Shown here one piece after another: positions 7,841 to 17,192 of a stretch of 64,000 bases of DNA (its first letter is position 1; each line of letters begins with the position of its first letter). Location of the stretch: positions 434,001 through 498,000 of the forward strand of contig CAVQDV010000005.1 of the NCBI GenBank assembly GCA_963711375.1, in the 5' to 3' direction. A program made the position numbers and the translations under genes. This stretch comes from CAVQDV01 sp963711375. Lineage in GTDB: Bacteria > Pseudomonadota > Gammaproteobacteria > Coxiellales > Coxiellaceae. Below the pieces are notes generated by a model, which was not told the origin of the DNA, searched no databases, and worked only from the letters and a program-made list of their open reading frames with translations.

Positions 7841-8335
7841 TTGACAAAGCCCGATGCACTAGTAATCAAAGGATGGACCTTATTCACACACCCACTTTTT
7901 CTAGATCAATTTGAAACCTTACTTTTGCAAGTTGAAAAACTTCATCAAAAAGATCCAATAAAATATGTGGAGAAAAATGCCGCCAAAAGACTAGCGGCGA
8001 TTATAAAACTTGTATTTCAAAAAATCCCTCAAGATCCAACATTACCTGAATATCGACTGGGCACCACACTCGGTGAAGAACACAAACATTGGTTTCGAGC
8101 AAAATTCTTCCAGCAATATCGATTATTTTTTAGATTCCATCTTGAAAGCAAAATTATTGTATATGCTTGGATAAATGATGAGGATACCAAACGTTCCTAC
8201 AACAATAAGTCCGATGCCTATCAAGTATTTAAAAAAATGCTCCTAAAAGGGCGTCCTCCAACAGAATGGAATTCTCTGCTCAAAGAAGCAAAAATCGAAT
8301 CAAAGCGCTTAAAAAAAATGGCTCTAACAAGCTGA
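7841..8335 (+). CDS. yhaV: YhaV-type ribonuclease toxin
   Basis: 164 residues, close to E. coli YhaV in length. Shared family patterns include KGWTLFTHPLF near the N-terminus, NAAKRLAAIIKLVFQKIP, RAKFFQQYRLFFRF, IVYAWINDEDTKRSY and AYQVFKKMLLKGRPPTEW. YhaV is a ribosome-dependent, RelE-superfamily-like RNase inhibited by PrlF. The start is TTG 7841; the nearby ATG at 7831 is out of frame. A weak start directly after the antitoxin fits the usual excess of antitoxin. The reading frame is complete, so the pair is probably functional. Confidence 0.9.
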   Translation: MTKPDALVIKGWTLFTHPLFLDQFETLLLQVEKLHQKDPIKYVEKNAAKRLAAIIKLVFQKIPQDPTLPEYRLGTTLGEEHKHWFRAKFFQQYRLFFRFHLESKIIVYAWINDEDTKRSYNNKSDAYQVFKKMLLKGRPPTEWNSLLKEAKIESKRLKKMALTS

Positions 8336-8365
8336 AGCACGACTATTCACAAATACAAAAACCAC

Positions 8366-8423
8366 AAATGACCAAGCGATGTGGGAAGCCAATTAAATCC
8401 ATGTCGGAAAACATGAGGCCTGG
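8366..8423 (-). pseudogene. 58-bp relic of the proS 3' region
   Basis: Bases 8366-8423 match 13171-13228 inside proS, on the same strand, at 54 of 58 positions. The minus strand would encode the MFSDMDLIGIPHRLVIS segment of prolyl-tRNA synthetase. Similarity stops abruptly on both sides. It lies between yhaV and the end of the second TPR gene. Confidence 0.85.
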
Positions 8424-8482
8424 CGGTTATGAAGCGGAATTTCGCATTCAATTTTTCCTTCTCTTAGGTGTTCTTTATTTAT

Positions 8483-10684
8483 CTAATTTGTCTTTTTACA
8501 AAGGTCCATATCTTCCTTATTGGACTCCTCAAAAACTGAACCAATATAATATTTGCAACTTTTGAAAAACGTATAAAAACAATTTTCACTCAATTCCGCT
8601 TTTTTAGGGGAAGGCGAAATTGAAGCGTCGCTCATTAGCACACGTCCCTCATCAACTTTGTCGACCATGAGTGGAGGACAAACCTGAGTTTTTGGCGGCG
8701 GAAGTACTTCCTCTTTTTTCTCTAGCGCGGGTGGCACAGAAACATCTATATTTGGCAGTTTTATTCCAGCTATAATTTCTTTTAGTGCTATTAAACACTT
8801 GTCAAATTGAATTCTCGCCGTATTATAGTTTTCATTTTTAAATTTTGCCTCAGCGATAACGTAAAGCCCTCGCGCACTTCGCGGTTTTGTTTTCAACAAA
8901 GAGCCCTCAAGAAGCGTGGATAATGCTTCTTTATGAGCATCAGACTCCCCGCAATAACTCAATCTAAGCTCTTCAAACTCTTTCATCAGAATTAAGCACA
9001 TATTCAGATCGTTTTCAGGCTTCGAAGAACTATCTAGCACGAGTTCATTTTTTACCAAAAATTTCTTATATTCTGGCAATAAAGGTAAATATTGAATTTT
9101 TTCAAGCATAATTGGAATTGTGTGGCGCTTAATTCTATCCCTATCATGGGAATGTGCTACTGCATAGTTTTTCCGCTTTGCTACAGGATCGGTTTTAGAT
9201 CCAAAATCGAATTTTTGTAACGCTGAAATGGCACCGGAGTATTCTGTACTCTGTGAAAGTGCTTCTCGAGCGTACTTAAGCGCCTTCTCATAATTATTGT
9301 TTTCATAATACAAAATAGAAAGAATAAGCTTAAAAGTTGCGTCACCTGGAAAAGACTTAATCGCATCGAGATAGCATTTTTCTGAGCTAGCAATTTCTCC
9401 AATTTTTTCATAAAAACGAGCCAAACAGTGATAGGCCTGACTACAATTAGGATGCCATTCTCTTGTATTTATATAACACGTCTCCGCCTCGAGAATTCGA
9501 TTTTGACGATGTAGAACAGCACCCAACATAAGTAGCAGACCTACCTCTTTAGGGTGATGCGTTAAACCATTTCTAATAACTTGCTCACTCTCTCTATAGC
9601 TTTTTTGCCTATCAAGAAGTCGAGCATATAACAGACAAATTTTGAAATCGCTTGGAAAGTTTATAGAATATTTTTCTGCAATCTCTAGTGCCTTTTTAAT
9701 GTTACCTTCACGTTCGTAGGAATATACATGCCACCAGCCAGCTCTTGGATCTTCTGCAGCAAGAGCAGGCAACAACTTTCTTGCATTATCACATTTGTCC
9801 TGACAAATATAACTTTTAGCTAATAATATTCGAATGTTTTTTTCAACTGGGGATTTTAAAAGCAAAAATACACAACTTTCTTCAGATTTTTTATACTCAC
9901 CTAATTCAAAATATGCTATCGCTTTTATATAAATTAATTCGTTTGTGATTTCATTTCTCAGAGAATCAATAAAATTAATAGCATCCTGAGAACGATTTAA
10001 TTTATTTAAATAAAATGCATAGCTAATTTTCAAATCAACATTTTTCGGATTATTTCGTATGCCAGCTCTTAACAATGACAACAAGTTATCAAGCTGACCA
10101 CATTTATGCAAATCGGACACATAGGTTAAAATAACGGTTGGATTAGAAGGATATTTTGTATACATGTATTCAAGTATTTTTAGTGTTTTCTCATATTCCC
10201 GACGTCTCTCCATTAAATAACAGGCCATCGTAAAAGCATTAACAATTATTTCCTCACCCAGAGACAAGTCATTTAAGTATTTAATAGCATCATCAAACTT
10301 TCCAATTGCAACTAAAACGCGGGCTTTAAACCCATAAAATTCGTGATTCTGCATTTCGCGTCTAGAAGCAATTTGCTCAATATACCAAAATGATTCTTCA
10401 TAATTTCCGCTGGTTTCCAGAACATGGGCAAGATTTTTTTTAGATAAAATATCTATTCCTAGTTTCTGTTGAATTAAAAGTTTGTACAATTCAATCGTTT
10501 TTTGATATTCACCTCTTCTGTTCAAACAGGATGCAATCTTAGTGGCCATTTTGGAGTTATTTTCCTTTATGAACCGTTTCGCTTTTTCATATAATGATTT
10601 ACTGTCTTCATTATCGAATAATTCGAAGACTTCTTCTTTGAATTCGCCGTTCTTTTGACTAGCTTTTGTAGACATTAACCTCAT
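8483..10684 (-). CDS. Large TPR-repeat protein, paralogue of the next gene
   Basis: 733 residues, soluble, built largely of tetratricopeptide-like helical repeats (residues about 20-500) followed by a charged region with a conserved patch, RDRIKRHTI. A final helical pair (ARIQFDKCLIALKEIIAGI) and a Pro-rich tail end in a Cys/aromatic motif, NCFYTFFKSC. No signal peptide or membrane segment is seen. Start ATG 10684 is preceded by AGGGGA; an alternative ATG three codons in has a poorer site. The adjacent 737-residue gene is a clear paralogue over the full length, so the pair arose by tandem duplication and then diverged. TPRs mediate protein contacts; such proteins in host-associated relatives are often effectors, but nothing here proves that. 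Confidence 0.7.
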   Translation of the reverse strand: MRLMSTKASQKNGEFKEEVFELFDNEDSKSLYEKAKRFIKENNSKMATKIASCLNRRGEYQKTIELYKLLIQQKLGIDILSKKNLAHVLETSGNYEESFWYIEQIASRREMQNHEFYGFKARVLVAIGKFDDAIKYLNDLSLGEEIIVNAFTMACYLMERRREYEKTLKILEYMYTKYPSNPTVILTYVSDLHKCGQLDNLLSLLRAGIRNNPKNVDLKISYAFYLNKLNRSQDAINFIDSLRNEITNELIYIKAIAYFELGEYKKSEESCVFLLLKSPVEKNIRILLAKSYICQDKCDNARKLLPALAAEDPRAGWWHVYSYEREGNIKKALEIAEKYSINFPSDFKICLLYARLLDRQKSYRESEQVIRNGLTHHPKEVGLLLMLGAVLHRQNRILEAETCYINTREWHPNCSQAYHCLARFYEKIGEIASSEKCYLDAIKSFPGDATFKLILSILYYENNNYEKALKYAREALSQSTEYSGAISALQKFDFGSKTDPVAKRKNYAVAHSHDRDRIKRHTIPIMLEKIQYLPLLPEYKKFLVKNELVLDSSSKPENDLNMCLILMKEFEELRLSYCGESDAHKEALSTLLEGSLLKTKPRSARGLYVIAEAKFKNENYNTARIQFDKCLIALKEIIAGIKLPNIDVSVPPALEKKEEVLPPPKTQVCPPLMVDKVDEGRVLMSDASISPSPKKAELSENCFYTFFKSCKYYIGSVFEESNKEDMDLCKKTN

Positions 10685-10782
10685 TTCATCCCCTTTTTAG
10701 TTTCGGTATAAGCGTATAAAATGTCCCATATAATACCCAAAAAAGCAATTCCTAACACCCATTTTTCGTCATTTTCCCCGAT

Positions 10783-12996
10783 TCAATTTGTTTTTTTACT
10801 AAATCTAATAGGCTCCTCAAAAGAAGAAACAAGAATTTTTTTGCAGGCTGAGAAAAGCGCATAAAAACAATTTAAGTTTGAATCAGCATTCGAATTAGGG
10901 ACAAAAATATTTGTTTCATCCATTTTTATAGGATTTTCGGCAGCCACTTCTTCTATCTTTTTCACCTGCTTGCAGGCCGAGATTACTGGCCCCAGTGGAT
11001 GCACTGGGCCTTCATATAAAGGAGGCACTCCTGAAAAATTCTCAGGGCTATTTAAGTTTGGCAAGATTATTCCATCAATAATTTTTTTGAGTTCAGAAAG
11101 ACAAATTTCAAATTGAATGAGGGCTGTTTTATAATTTTTATTTTCGAATTTTCTCTGCGCCGTTACGTAAATTCCTCGTTCACGTCGCGATTGATCTTTC
11201 ATAATGGAGCTCTCAAGACACTGGGTTAAAGCTACTCTGTGAGCCTCAGACTGATCGCAATAGCTTATTCTTGTTTTCTCAAACTCTGCTTTTGTCCTTA
11301 GACAATTATAAAAATTTGCTTCATCATTATCGCCTTCATAGGTGAGAAACCCACCGACAACTAAAAATTCTCTGTATGCTGATAATAAGGTTGAAGATTT
11401 AATTTTATTAATCATCTCAGCAATCGTGTGACGCTTAATTCTATGTGGATCATGGGAGCGGGCCACCGCATATTCTTTATCTTTCCTCAAATGATGTATT
11501 TTGGAAGCCGTATCGATTTTTTGCAGTGCCGAACGTGCGCTCGAATAGGCTGAATTCCGTTCAAGAGCAAGCTTTGCGAATTCTCGTGCTTTAGAGAAAA
11601 AATTATGCTGAAAATACAGGATGGAAAGACTAAGCTTGAAGCTTGGGTCATCCGGAAAGAGGTCTATACCCTCTAGAAAGCATTTTTCTGATTTCTTAAA
11701 TTCTTCAATATTTTTGTAGAAATGTGCAAAGGAAAAATGCGCCCTCCTAAATTCGGGATACCGTTGTATTATGTCGAAAAAACAATTCTCTGCTTCCTCA
11801 TCGCGACGCAGCCCTTCTAAGGCAAAAGCCAAGTGAAGCAGTAAATATGGGTTATTAGGGCAATTTGTTAGAGCTGTTCTAAGTACTTTTTCACTTTCAG
11901 AATATCTTTTCTCTTTTTGCAAGAAAAACGCGTGCATGAGATAAAGCTTGGAATCTTTAGGAAAAATCTTAGAATGTACTTCTGCTTGTTTTATGGCTTC
12001 TTTGAAGTTATTCTGAAGTTCGTATAAATATACATACCACCAAGCAGCCCTAGAATTTTTATCTGCAAAAGGCTTCAATAAAACTTTTGCCTTGACATAT
12101 TCACTTTGATAAAGATAACTCTTGGCTAACAATATTAGATAATTTTGTTCTTCTATCGATCTCACCAGCAAGTCTAGGCAAATTTTTTCAGCCTCTTTAA
12201 ACTGGCCAAGATCGTAGTGCGCTATCGCTTTTATATATAATAATTCATCGTTAACTTTATCTTTCAGGGAGTTAATAAATTCAATAACTTTTTCAGAATG
12301 TCCTAAATTATTTAAATGAAATGCGTAGGAAACTTTTAATTGAATATGCTCTGGGTTTGTTTGAATACCACCGAATAACAAGGTCACTGCTTTATCAAGC
12401 TGCTCACATTTCCCTAAATTTGCCGCGTAAACTAAAATAATTTCTGGTTTATTTGGATACCGCTTATTAATAAATTCTAACATGCCGAGTGTTTTATCGA
12501 ATTCTTTTCGCCGACCCATCAATAAACAGGCTACATTGAAAACCCCTATAATTGTCGAGCTAAACTCGCCCTCAAGAGGTTTTTTACTTAAATAGTTAAT
12601 CGCGACTTTATACGTCCCGAGCGCCACTAAAACACGAGCCCGAAGCTCATAAAACACTTGCACCTCCATTTGCTTTGTATGTGCAATTTGCTCAATGAGC
12701 TGAAAAGATTCCTCATATTTCCCAATGGCCTCTAGATAGTAAGCAATCTTTTTTTTGTGGAAAATGTGATGCTCTCGTCCATCGTGAATAAGCAATAGCT
12801 GGTAGATTTCCATAGCTTTAACAAATTGCCGGCATCCGGCCAATCGATTTGCAATTTCCTTGGCCTTAATGGGGTTTTTAGCCTTTATTAATGACTCAGC
12901 TTCTTTAAATAAAGATTCACTTTCTTCATTTGTGATTGATTGGTCTCCTGACGATATAAATTTTTCCCGATTTTTTTTTGAGGTTTTCTCTCTCAT
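10783..12996 (-). CDS. Large TPR-repeat protein
   Basis: 737 residues, paralogous to the gene at 8483-10684. Shared landmarks include the KRHTI patch (YAVARSHDPHRIKRHTIAEM), the SYCDQSEAHRVALTQ helix, and the C-terminal NCFYALFSACK motif matching NCFYTFFKSCK. TPR-like helix pairs (for example GRRKEFDKTLGMLEFI and SEYVKAKVLLKPFA) run through most of the protein. It starts 43 bases after the proS stop, so it may be read from the proS promoter. No enzyme motif is visible. The two paralogues keep the same odd C-terminal Cys/Phe motif, suggesting that region is functional. Confidence 0.7.
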   Translation of the reverse strand: MREKTSKKNREKFISSGDQSITNEESESLFKEAESLIKAKNPIKAKEIANRLAGCRQFVKAMEIYQLLLIHDGREHHIFHKKKIAYYLEAIGKYEESFQLIEQIAHTKQMEVQVFYELRARVLVALGTYKVAINYLSKKPLEGEFSSTIIGVFNVACLLMGRRKEFDKTLGMLEFINKRYPNKPEIILVYAANLGKCEQLDKAVTLLFGGIQTNPEHIQLKVSYAFHLNNLGHSEKVIEFINSLKDKVNDELLYIKAIAHYDLGQFKEAEKICLDLLVRSIEEQNYLILLAKSYLYQSEYVKAKVLLKPFADKNSRAAWWYVYLYELQNNFKEAIKQAEVHSKIFPKDSKLYLMHAFFLQKEKRYSESEKVLRTALTNCPNNPYLLLHLAFALEGLRRDEEAENCFFDIIQRYPEFRRAHFSFAHFYKNIEEFKKSEKCFLEGIDLFPDDPSFKLSLSILYFQHNFFSKAREFAKLALERNSAYSSARSALQKIDTASKIHHLRKDKEYAVARSHDPHRIKRHTIAEMINKIKSSTLLSAYREFLVVGGFLTYEGDNDEANFYNCLRTKAEFEKTRISYCDQSEAHRVALTQCLESSIMKDQSRRERGIYVTAQRKFENKNYKTALIQFEICLSELKKIIDGIILPNLNSPENFSGVPPLYEGPVHPLGPVISACKQVKKIEEVAAENPIKMDETNIFVPNSNADSNLNCFYALFSACKKILVSSFEEPIRFSKKTN

Positions 12997-13039
12997 TTAC
13001 TCACCTTTTTTCGTTACTTTTCAATATTCTGCAGGTTCG

Positions 13040-14761
13040 TTATATTCGCAAAGATTTGCCTCCCACTGCCTCTTGCAACTTCGAGATAATTTCTGTGATT
13101 GGCCACTGCTCGAGATCGGGATTTCGGCGATTTTTGTATTCTGCTGTGCCTTGTTCTAGGCCGCGGTCTGAAATGACCAAGCGATGTGGGATGCCGATTA
13201 AATCCATGTCGGAAAACATGACACCTGGTCTTTCGTTACGATCATCCATTAATACGTCAAATCCAGCCGATTTTAAATCTGTATATAATTTTTCTGAAGC
13301 GTCTTTTACGCGTTCCGATTTTTGCATTCCAATGGGAACGATAGCCACTTGGAAAGGTGCCATAGCCTCTGACCAAATAATGCCTTTTTCATCGTGATTT
13401 TGTTCAATTGCTGAAGCGACAATTCTTGAAACACCAATTCCATAGCAACCCATTTGCGGAATCAAAGGTTTTCCAGATTCATCGAGCACTGATAAATTCA
13501 TTGATTTACTGTATTTATCGCCGAGTTGAAAAATATGGCCTACTTCTATTCCACGAGCAAATTTCAAAAAACCCTTTCCATCAGGGCTCGCATCACCCAC
13601 GCATACATTGCGTAAATCTGCGACATTTTCACATTGCGCATCGCGCCCCCAATTCACATTTTTATAATGCACATCCTCTTCGTTTGCACCACACACAAAA
13701 TTATGCAACGTGGCGGCGTCACGATCCACAATAAATGGAATCGGTAAATCCACCGGACCCAGTGAACCCACACTGCAATTTAAGGCTAATTTAATTTCGG
13801 CCTCATCCGCCATCGTCAGAGGCGAAAATACGCCAGGAAGTTTTTCGGCTTTTATGGTATTTATTTCGTGATCGCCGCGTAAAATTAAGGCAATTAATTT
13901 TGATTCGCTGCCTTTTACAATTAACGTTTTTACACCGTTTTCGGGTTTAATATTAAATTGCTCTTCTAAAGCTTTAATCGTTTTCGCATTCGGTGTTGTA
14001 AATTTTTCTAAGGCTTTTGGGGCTTCTTTTTTTACAAAAGGGACTGCACTTTCTGCACGTTCTAAATTCGCGGCATAATCACTGACATCGCTGTAAACTA
14101 AAACATCTTCCCCGGATTCTGCCAAAACTTGAAATTCATGCGAAAAATGGCCACCAATAGAGCCTGTGTCCGCTAGTACTGCCCGGAAATTTAAGCCTAA
14201 GCGAGTAAAAATTCGGGAATAAGCGCCATACATATCATCATAGGTTTTTTGCAGAGATTTTTGATCGACATGAAAAGAGTAAGCGTCTTTCATGATAAAT
14301 TCACGCGCCCGCATTACGCCAAAACGTGGGCGAATTTCATCGCGGAATTTCGTAGCCACTTGGTATAAACACATTGGTAATTGTCGATAAGAGCGTAATT
14401 CACGGCGTGCAATATCCGTAATCACTTCTTCATGCGTCGGCCCTAAGCAAAAATTTCGTTTATGCCGATCGGCAATGCGTAATAATTCTGGACCATATTG
14501 CTGCCATCGACCGCTTTCTTCCCATAATTCTGCTGGCTGAACCATCGTCATTAATAATTCTAGCGAGCCAATGCCATTCATTTCTTCGCGCACGATATTT
14601 TCCACTTTACGTAGTGTACGCAAACCTAAGGGCAACCAGGTGTAAAGACCGCTGGCTAATTTCCGGATCATTCCGGCGCGCAGCATGAGTTGGTGACTGA
14701 TAATTTCGGCATCGGCTGGAGTTTCTTTAACAGTGGCTAATAAAAATTGGCTGACTAGCAT
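13040..14761 (-). CDS. proS: Prolyl-tRNA synthetase
   Basis: 573 residues, the normal length of the bacterial type with an inserted editing domain. It charges tRNA-Pro with proline in the cytoplasm. Class II motifs are present: motif 2 in RPRFGVMRAREFIMKDAYSFH, and motif 3 in GCYGIGVSRIVASAIEQ. The INS editing domain lies between (about residues 220-400; HNFVCGANEEDVHYKNVNW is part of it). The C-terminal anticodon-binding domain contains MFSDMDLIGIPHRLVIS, the segment copied at 8366-8423. The start ATG 14761 gives the usual N-terminus (MLVSQFLLATVKETPADAE). The gene looks intact and ordinary. Confidence 0.97.
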   Translation of the reverse strand: MLVSQFLLATVKETPADAEIISHQLMLRAGMIRKLASGLYTWLPLGLRTLRKVENIVREEMNGIGSLELLMTMVQPAELWEESGRWQQYGPELLRIADRHKRNFCLGPTHEEVITDIARRELRSYRQLPMCLYQVATKFRDEIRPRFGVMRAREFIMKDAYSFHVDQKSLQKTYDDMYGAYSRIFTRLGLNFRAVLADTGSIGGHFSHEFQVLAESGEDVLVYSDVSDYAANLERAESAVPFVKKEAPKALEKFTTPNAKTIKALEEQFNIKPENGVKTLIVKGSESKLIALILRGDHEINTIKAEKLPGVFSPLTMADEAEIKLALNCSVGSLGPVDLPIPFIVDRDAATLHNFVCGANEEDVHYKNVNWGRDAQCENVADLRNVCVGDASPDGKGFLKFARGIEVGHIFQLGDKYSKSMNLSVLDESGKPLIPQMGCYGIGVSRIVASAIEQNHDEKGIIWSEAMAPFQVAIVPIGMQKSERVKDASEKLYTDLKSAGFDVLMDDRNERPGVMFSDMDLIGIPHRLVISDRGLEQGTAEYKNRRNPDLEQWPITEIISKLQEAVGGKSLRI

Positions 14762-14835
14762 TTTGTAAATCCTCTTGAATTGGGGGGTTGATCATACCGA
14801 ATTATCTGGAAATATTAAATAGAAACTCCACAGCA

Positions 14836-14898
14836 ACCTCTTCCCTTGCGGGAGGACTCAATTAATACCCCTCACCCTTACCCTCAAGGGGAGAGGAG
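14836..14898. repeat. REP-like intergenic repeat
   Basis: A C-rich/G-rich segment containing CTCTTCCCTTGCGGGAGG and then CCCCTCACCCTTACCCTC with GGGGAGAGG. Close relatives occur at 24324-24367, 26109-26140 and 35716-35742. It can fold into hairpins and sits in the 239-base gap between divergent proS and the His/Gly-rich gene. Confidence 0.7.
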
Positions 14899-15000
14899 AT
14901 AATGAGCATTAATTTTGTTACAAATCGATTCAAATTGGAAAAGTAATTTTTTTTTCGACTACTACAATTAACCTAGGCAATCTAAAAAGGAGATAAGCCA

Positions 15001-15363
15001 ATGAAGACTTTAAATTTGATAAAAGGGGTAACATTAGGATTGAGCTTCCTGGCTCTTTCGGTTTCTGGTGCCGCTTTCGCTCATGGCGGCGGGCATCATG
15101 GCGGTGGCCATAGACATCACGGAGGTGGACATCATGGTGGACATCACGGCGGGCATCATGGCGGGCATCATGGTGGATATCATGGCGGCTATCACGGAGG
15201 CTACCACGGTGGTTATCATGGAGGCTATCGCGGTGGTTACCGTCACGGTGGATACTATAGGAATGGTGTTTGGGTTGCTGGCACTGGTGTAGTGGTTAAT
15301 TCAGGCTGCCGACATAGAGTCTGTAATGCCGCTGGTAATTGCTGGTATCGTCCTGGTTGCTGA
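15001..15363 (+). CDS. Exported His/Gly-rich repeat protein, likely metal-binding
   Basis: 120 residues. Residues 1-27 are a clear Sec signal peptide ending SGAAFA before the first HGGG. Residues about 28-88 are almost only His, Gly and Tyr in tandem tetrapeptide units (HHGG, then YHGG), an arrangement that can chelate Ni, Zn or Cu. The tail has four cysteines (GCRHRVCNAAGNCWYRPGC) that could form two disulfides or a metal site in the periplasm or outside the cell. AGGAGA precedes the ATG by a normal distance. Downstream are two hairpins, the second a strong terminator shared with groEL. Similar short proteins are often annotated only as hypothetical. Metal binding is inferred from composition. 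Confidence 0.8.
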   Translation: MKTLNLIKGVTLGLSFLALSVSGAAFAHGGGHHGGGHRHHGGGHHGGHHGGHHGGHHGGYHGGYHGGYHGGYHGGYRGGYRHGGYYRNGVWVAGTGVVVNSGCRHRVCNAAGNCWYRPGC

Positions 15364-15424
15364 GAAAGCTGGGGGTTCTTAGGTGAAGCAAGGCTCCCCC
15401 CGAGCGCTAGCGTTAATACTAGGA

Positions 15425-15452
15425 AGGAGTTCTCGCTTAGGCATGAACTCCT
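15425..15452. other. 8-bp-stem hairpin before the terminator
   Basis: AGGAGTTC at 15425-15432 pairs with GAACTCCT at 15445-15452. It lies directly ahead of the bidirectional terminator and may stabilise the 3' end of the His/Gly-rich transcript. Confidence 0.5.
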
Positions 15453-15453
15453 G

Positions 15454-15485
15454 AAAAAAAACCCCGGAAATTTCCGGGGTTTTTG
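15454..15485. terminator. Bidirectional rho-independent terminator
   Basis: A perfect palindrome, ACCCCGGAAA plus its complement at 15461-15480, is flanked by a run of A on the left and TTTTT on the right. It serves the His/Gly-rich gene (plus) and groEL (minus), which converge here. Confidence 0.92.
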
Positions 15486-15509
15486 CATTAAGCGATAAAC
15501 GAGGCGTGA

Positions 15510-17174
15510 TTACATCATGCCGCCCATACCACCCATACCTCCCATGCCGCCCATGTCACCACCGCCGCCTTGACCTTCGTCCTTCTTAGGAAGGTCCGTA
15601 ATCATGCAATCGGTTGTAATCATAAGACCAGCAACAGAGGCCGCATTTTGCAACGCTGTACGTGTTACTTTGGTTGGATCCAAAATACCCATTTGAATCA
15701 TGTCACCAAATTCACCCGTAGCCGCGTTATAACCATAGTTACCTTTATTAGCTTCAATTACTTTCGACAAAATAACAGAGGCTTCTTCACCAGCGTTCGT
15801 CACAATTTGACGCAAAGGAGCAGTCATTGCACGACGAATAATATCAATACCCACGCGTTGATCCTCATTAGCCACCTTTGCAATTTTTCCAGAGCACGAA
15901 TGGCACGAATTAACGCAACACCGCCCCCAGGAACAACACCTTCTTCAACCGCTGCACGGGTAGCATGCAAAGCATCTTCAACACGCGCTTTCTTTTCTTT
16001 CATTTCAACTTCGGTTGTAGCGCCTACTTTGATTACTGCAACACCGCCCGCTAATTTTGCCAAACGTTCTTGCAGTTTTTCGCGATCATAATCCGAAGTG
16101 GTATCTTCCATTTCACGACGAATTTGTTCAATACGTGATTTAATGTCTCTGCTGCAGCACCCGCACCATCAATAATCGTGGTGTTTTCTTTGGTAATGAC
16201 AACGCGTTTTGCACGTACCAAGATCATCAATAGTAGCCGCTTCTAAGGTCAAGCCCACTTCTTCAGAAATGACTTTAGCACCGGTCAAAATAGCAATATC
16301 TTGCAACATGGCTTTACGACGATCGCCAAATCCAGGAGCTTTAACAGCCGCCACTTTCACGATTCCGCGAATGGTGTTAACCACTAAAGTAGCCAAGGCT
16401 TCGCCTTCTACATCTTCAGCCACTAATCAATAAAGGTTGGCCTGATTTCGCAACGCCTTCCAATACGGGAACATATCACGAATGCTGGAGATTTTCTTAT
16501 CGACCAACAACATGTAAGGACTCTTCTAATTCTAGCGCTCATGTTTTGTTGATTATTAATAAAGTATGGTGACAAATAACCACGGTCAAATTGCATACCT
16601 TCAACCACAGATAATTCATTTTCTAAACCAGAACCTTCTTCAACGGTAATCACACCTTCTTTGCCCACTTTGGCCATTGCTTCAGCAATAATATTACCGA
16701 TCGACTTCATCTGAGTTTGCAGAAATCGTGCCCACTTGCGCAATAGATTTTTGATCAGGGCAGGGTTTTGAAATTGTTTTTAAGGCTTCAACTGCAGCAA
16801 TAACCGCTTTATCAATACCACGTTTTAAATCCATCGGATTCATACCAGCAGCTACCGCATCGAATGCCTTCTGTCAAAATAGATTGTGCTAAAACCGTTG
16901 CCGTTGTTGTGCCATCACCAGCGATATCGGAAGTTTGAGAAGCTACTTCTTTCACCATCTGAGCGCCCATGTTTTCAAACTCATCGGCCAATTCAACTTC
17001 TTTGGCAACAGTCACACCATCTTTAGTGATAGTGGGGGCACCAAATTTTTTATCTAATACAACGTTACGGCCTTTTGGACCCAAGGTGACTTTTACCGCA
17101 CCGGCCAAAACGTCCACGCCTCTTCTAAGAGCTTGCAGGGCTTTTTCGCCCGAACGAAATTCTTTAGCTGCCAT
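15510..17174 (-). pseudogene. groL: groEL chaperonin frame broken by about ten small indels
   Basis: The region has the full length of a groEL gene and begins MAAKEFRSGEKALQ. It keeps GDGTTTATVLAQSIL, GKEGVITVEEGSGLENE and VVPGGGVALIRAI, and ends in the usual GGM tail. The frame is broken near 16860, 16704, 16533, 16523, 16470, 16424, 16217, 16207, 16146 and 15885. Most are one-base insertions; two look like one-base losses. Undoing each restores normal GroEL residues, and almost no substitutions have accumulated. The damage is therefore either very recent or a local sequence/assembly error. GroEL is nearly always essential, and groES and its heat-shock promoter are intact. An error, or a second groEL elsewhere, is more likely than real loss. 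I annotate one broken gene, not five short ones. Confidence 0.9.
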
Positions 17175-17192
17175 TCTTTATTTCCTCGCTAA

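Noticed and set aside
8266..8565. 99-codon plus-strand frame after yhaV
   Set aside because: It overlaps the end of yhaV in another frame, crosses the proS relic and runs into the TPR gene on the other strand; the peptide looks random.
13408..13734. Plus-strand frames inside proS
   Set aside because: They lie antisense to a well-conserved gene, have no ribosome sites and no recognisable features.
15034..15292. Met/Thr- and Ile/Met-rich frames over the His/Gly repeat
   Set aside because: They are the other-frame readings of the GGT/CAT repeat DNA and carry no start signals.
15510..17174. Programmed frameshifting in groEL
   Set aside because: There are about ten indels of both signs at unrelated sequences with no slippery sites, and GroEL is not known to use recoding.
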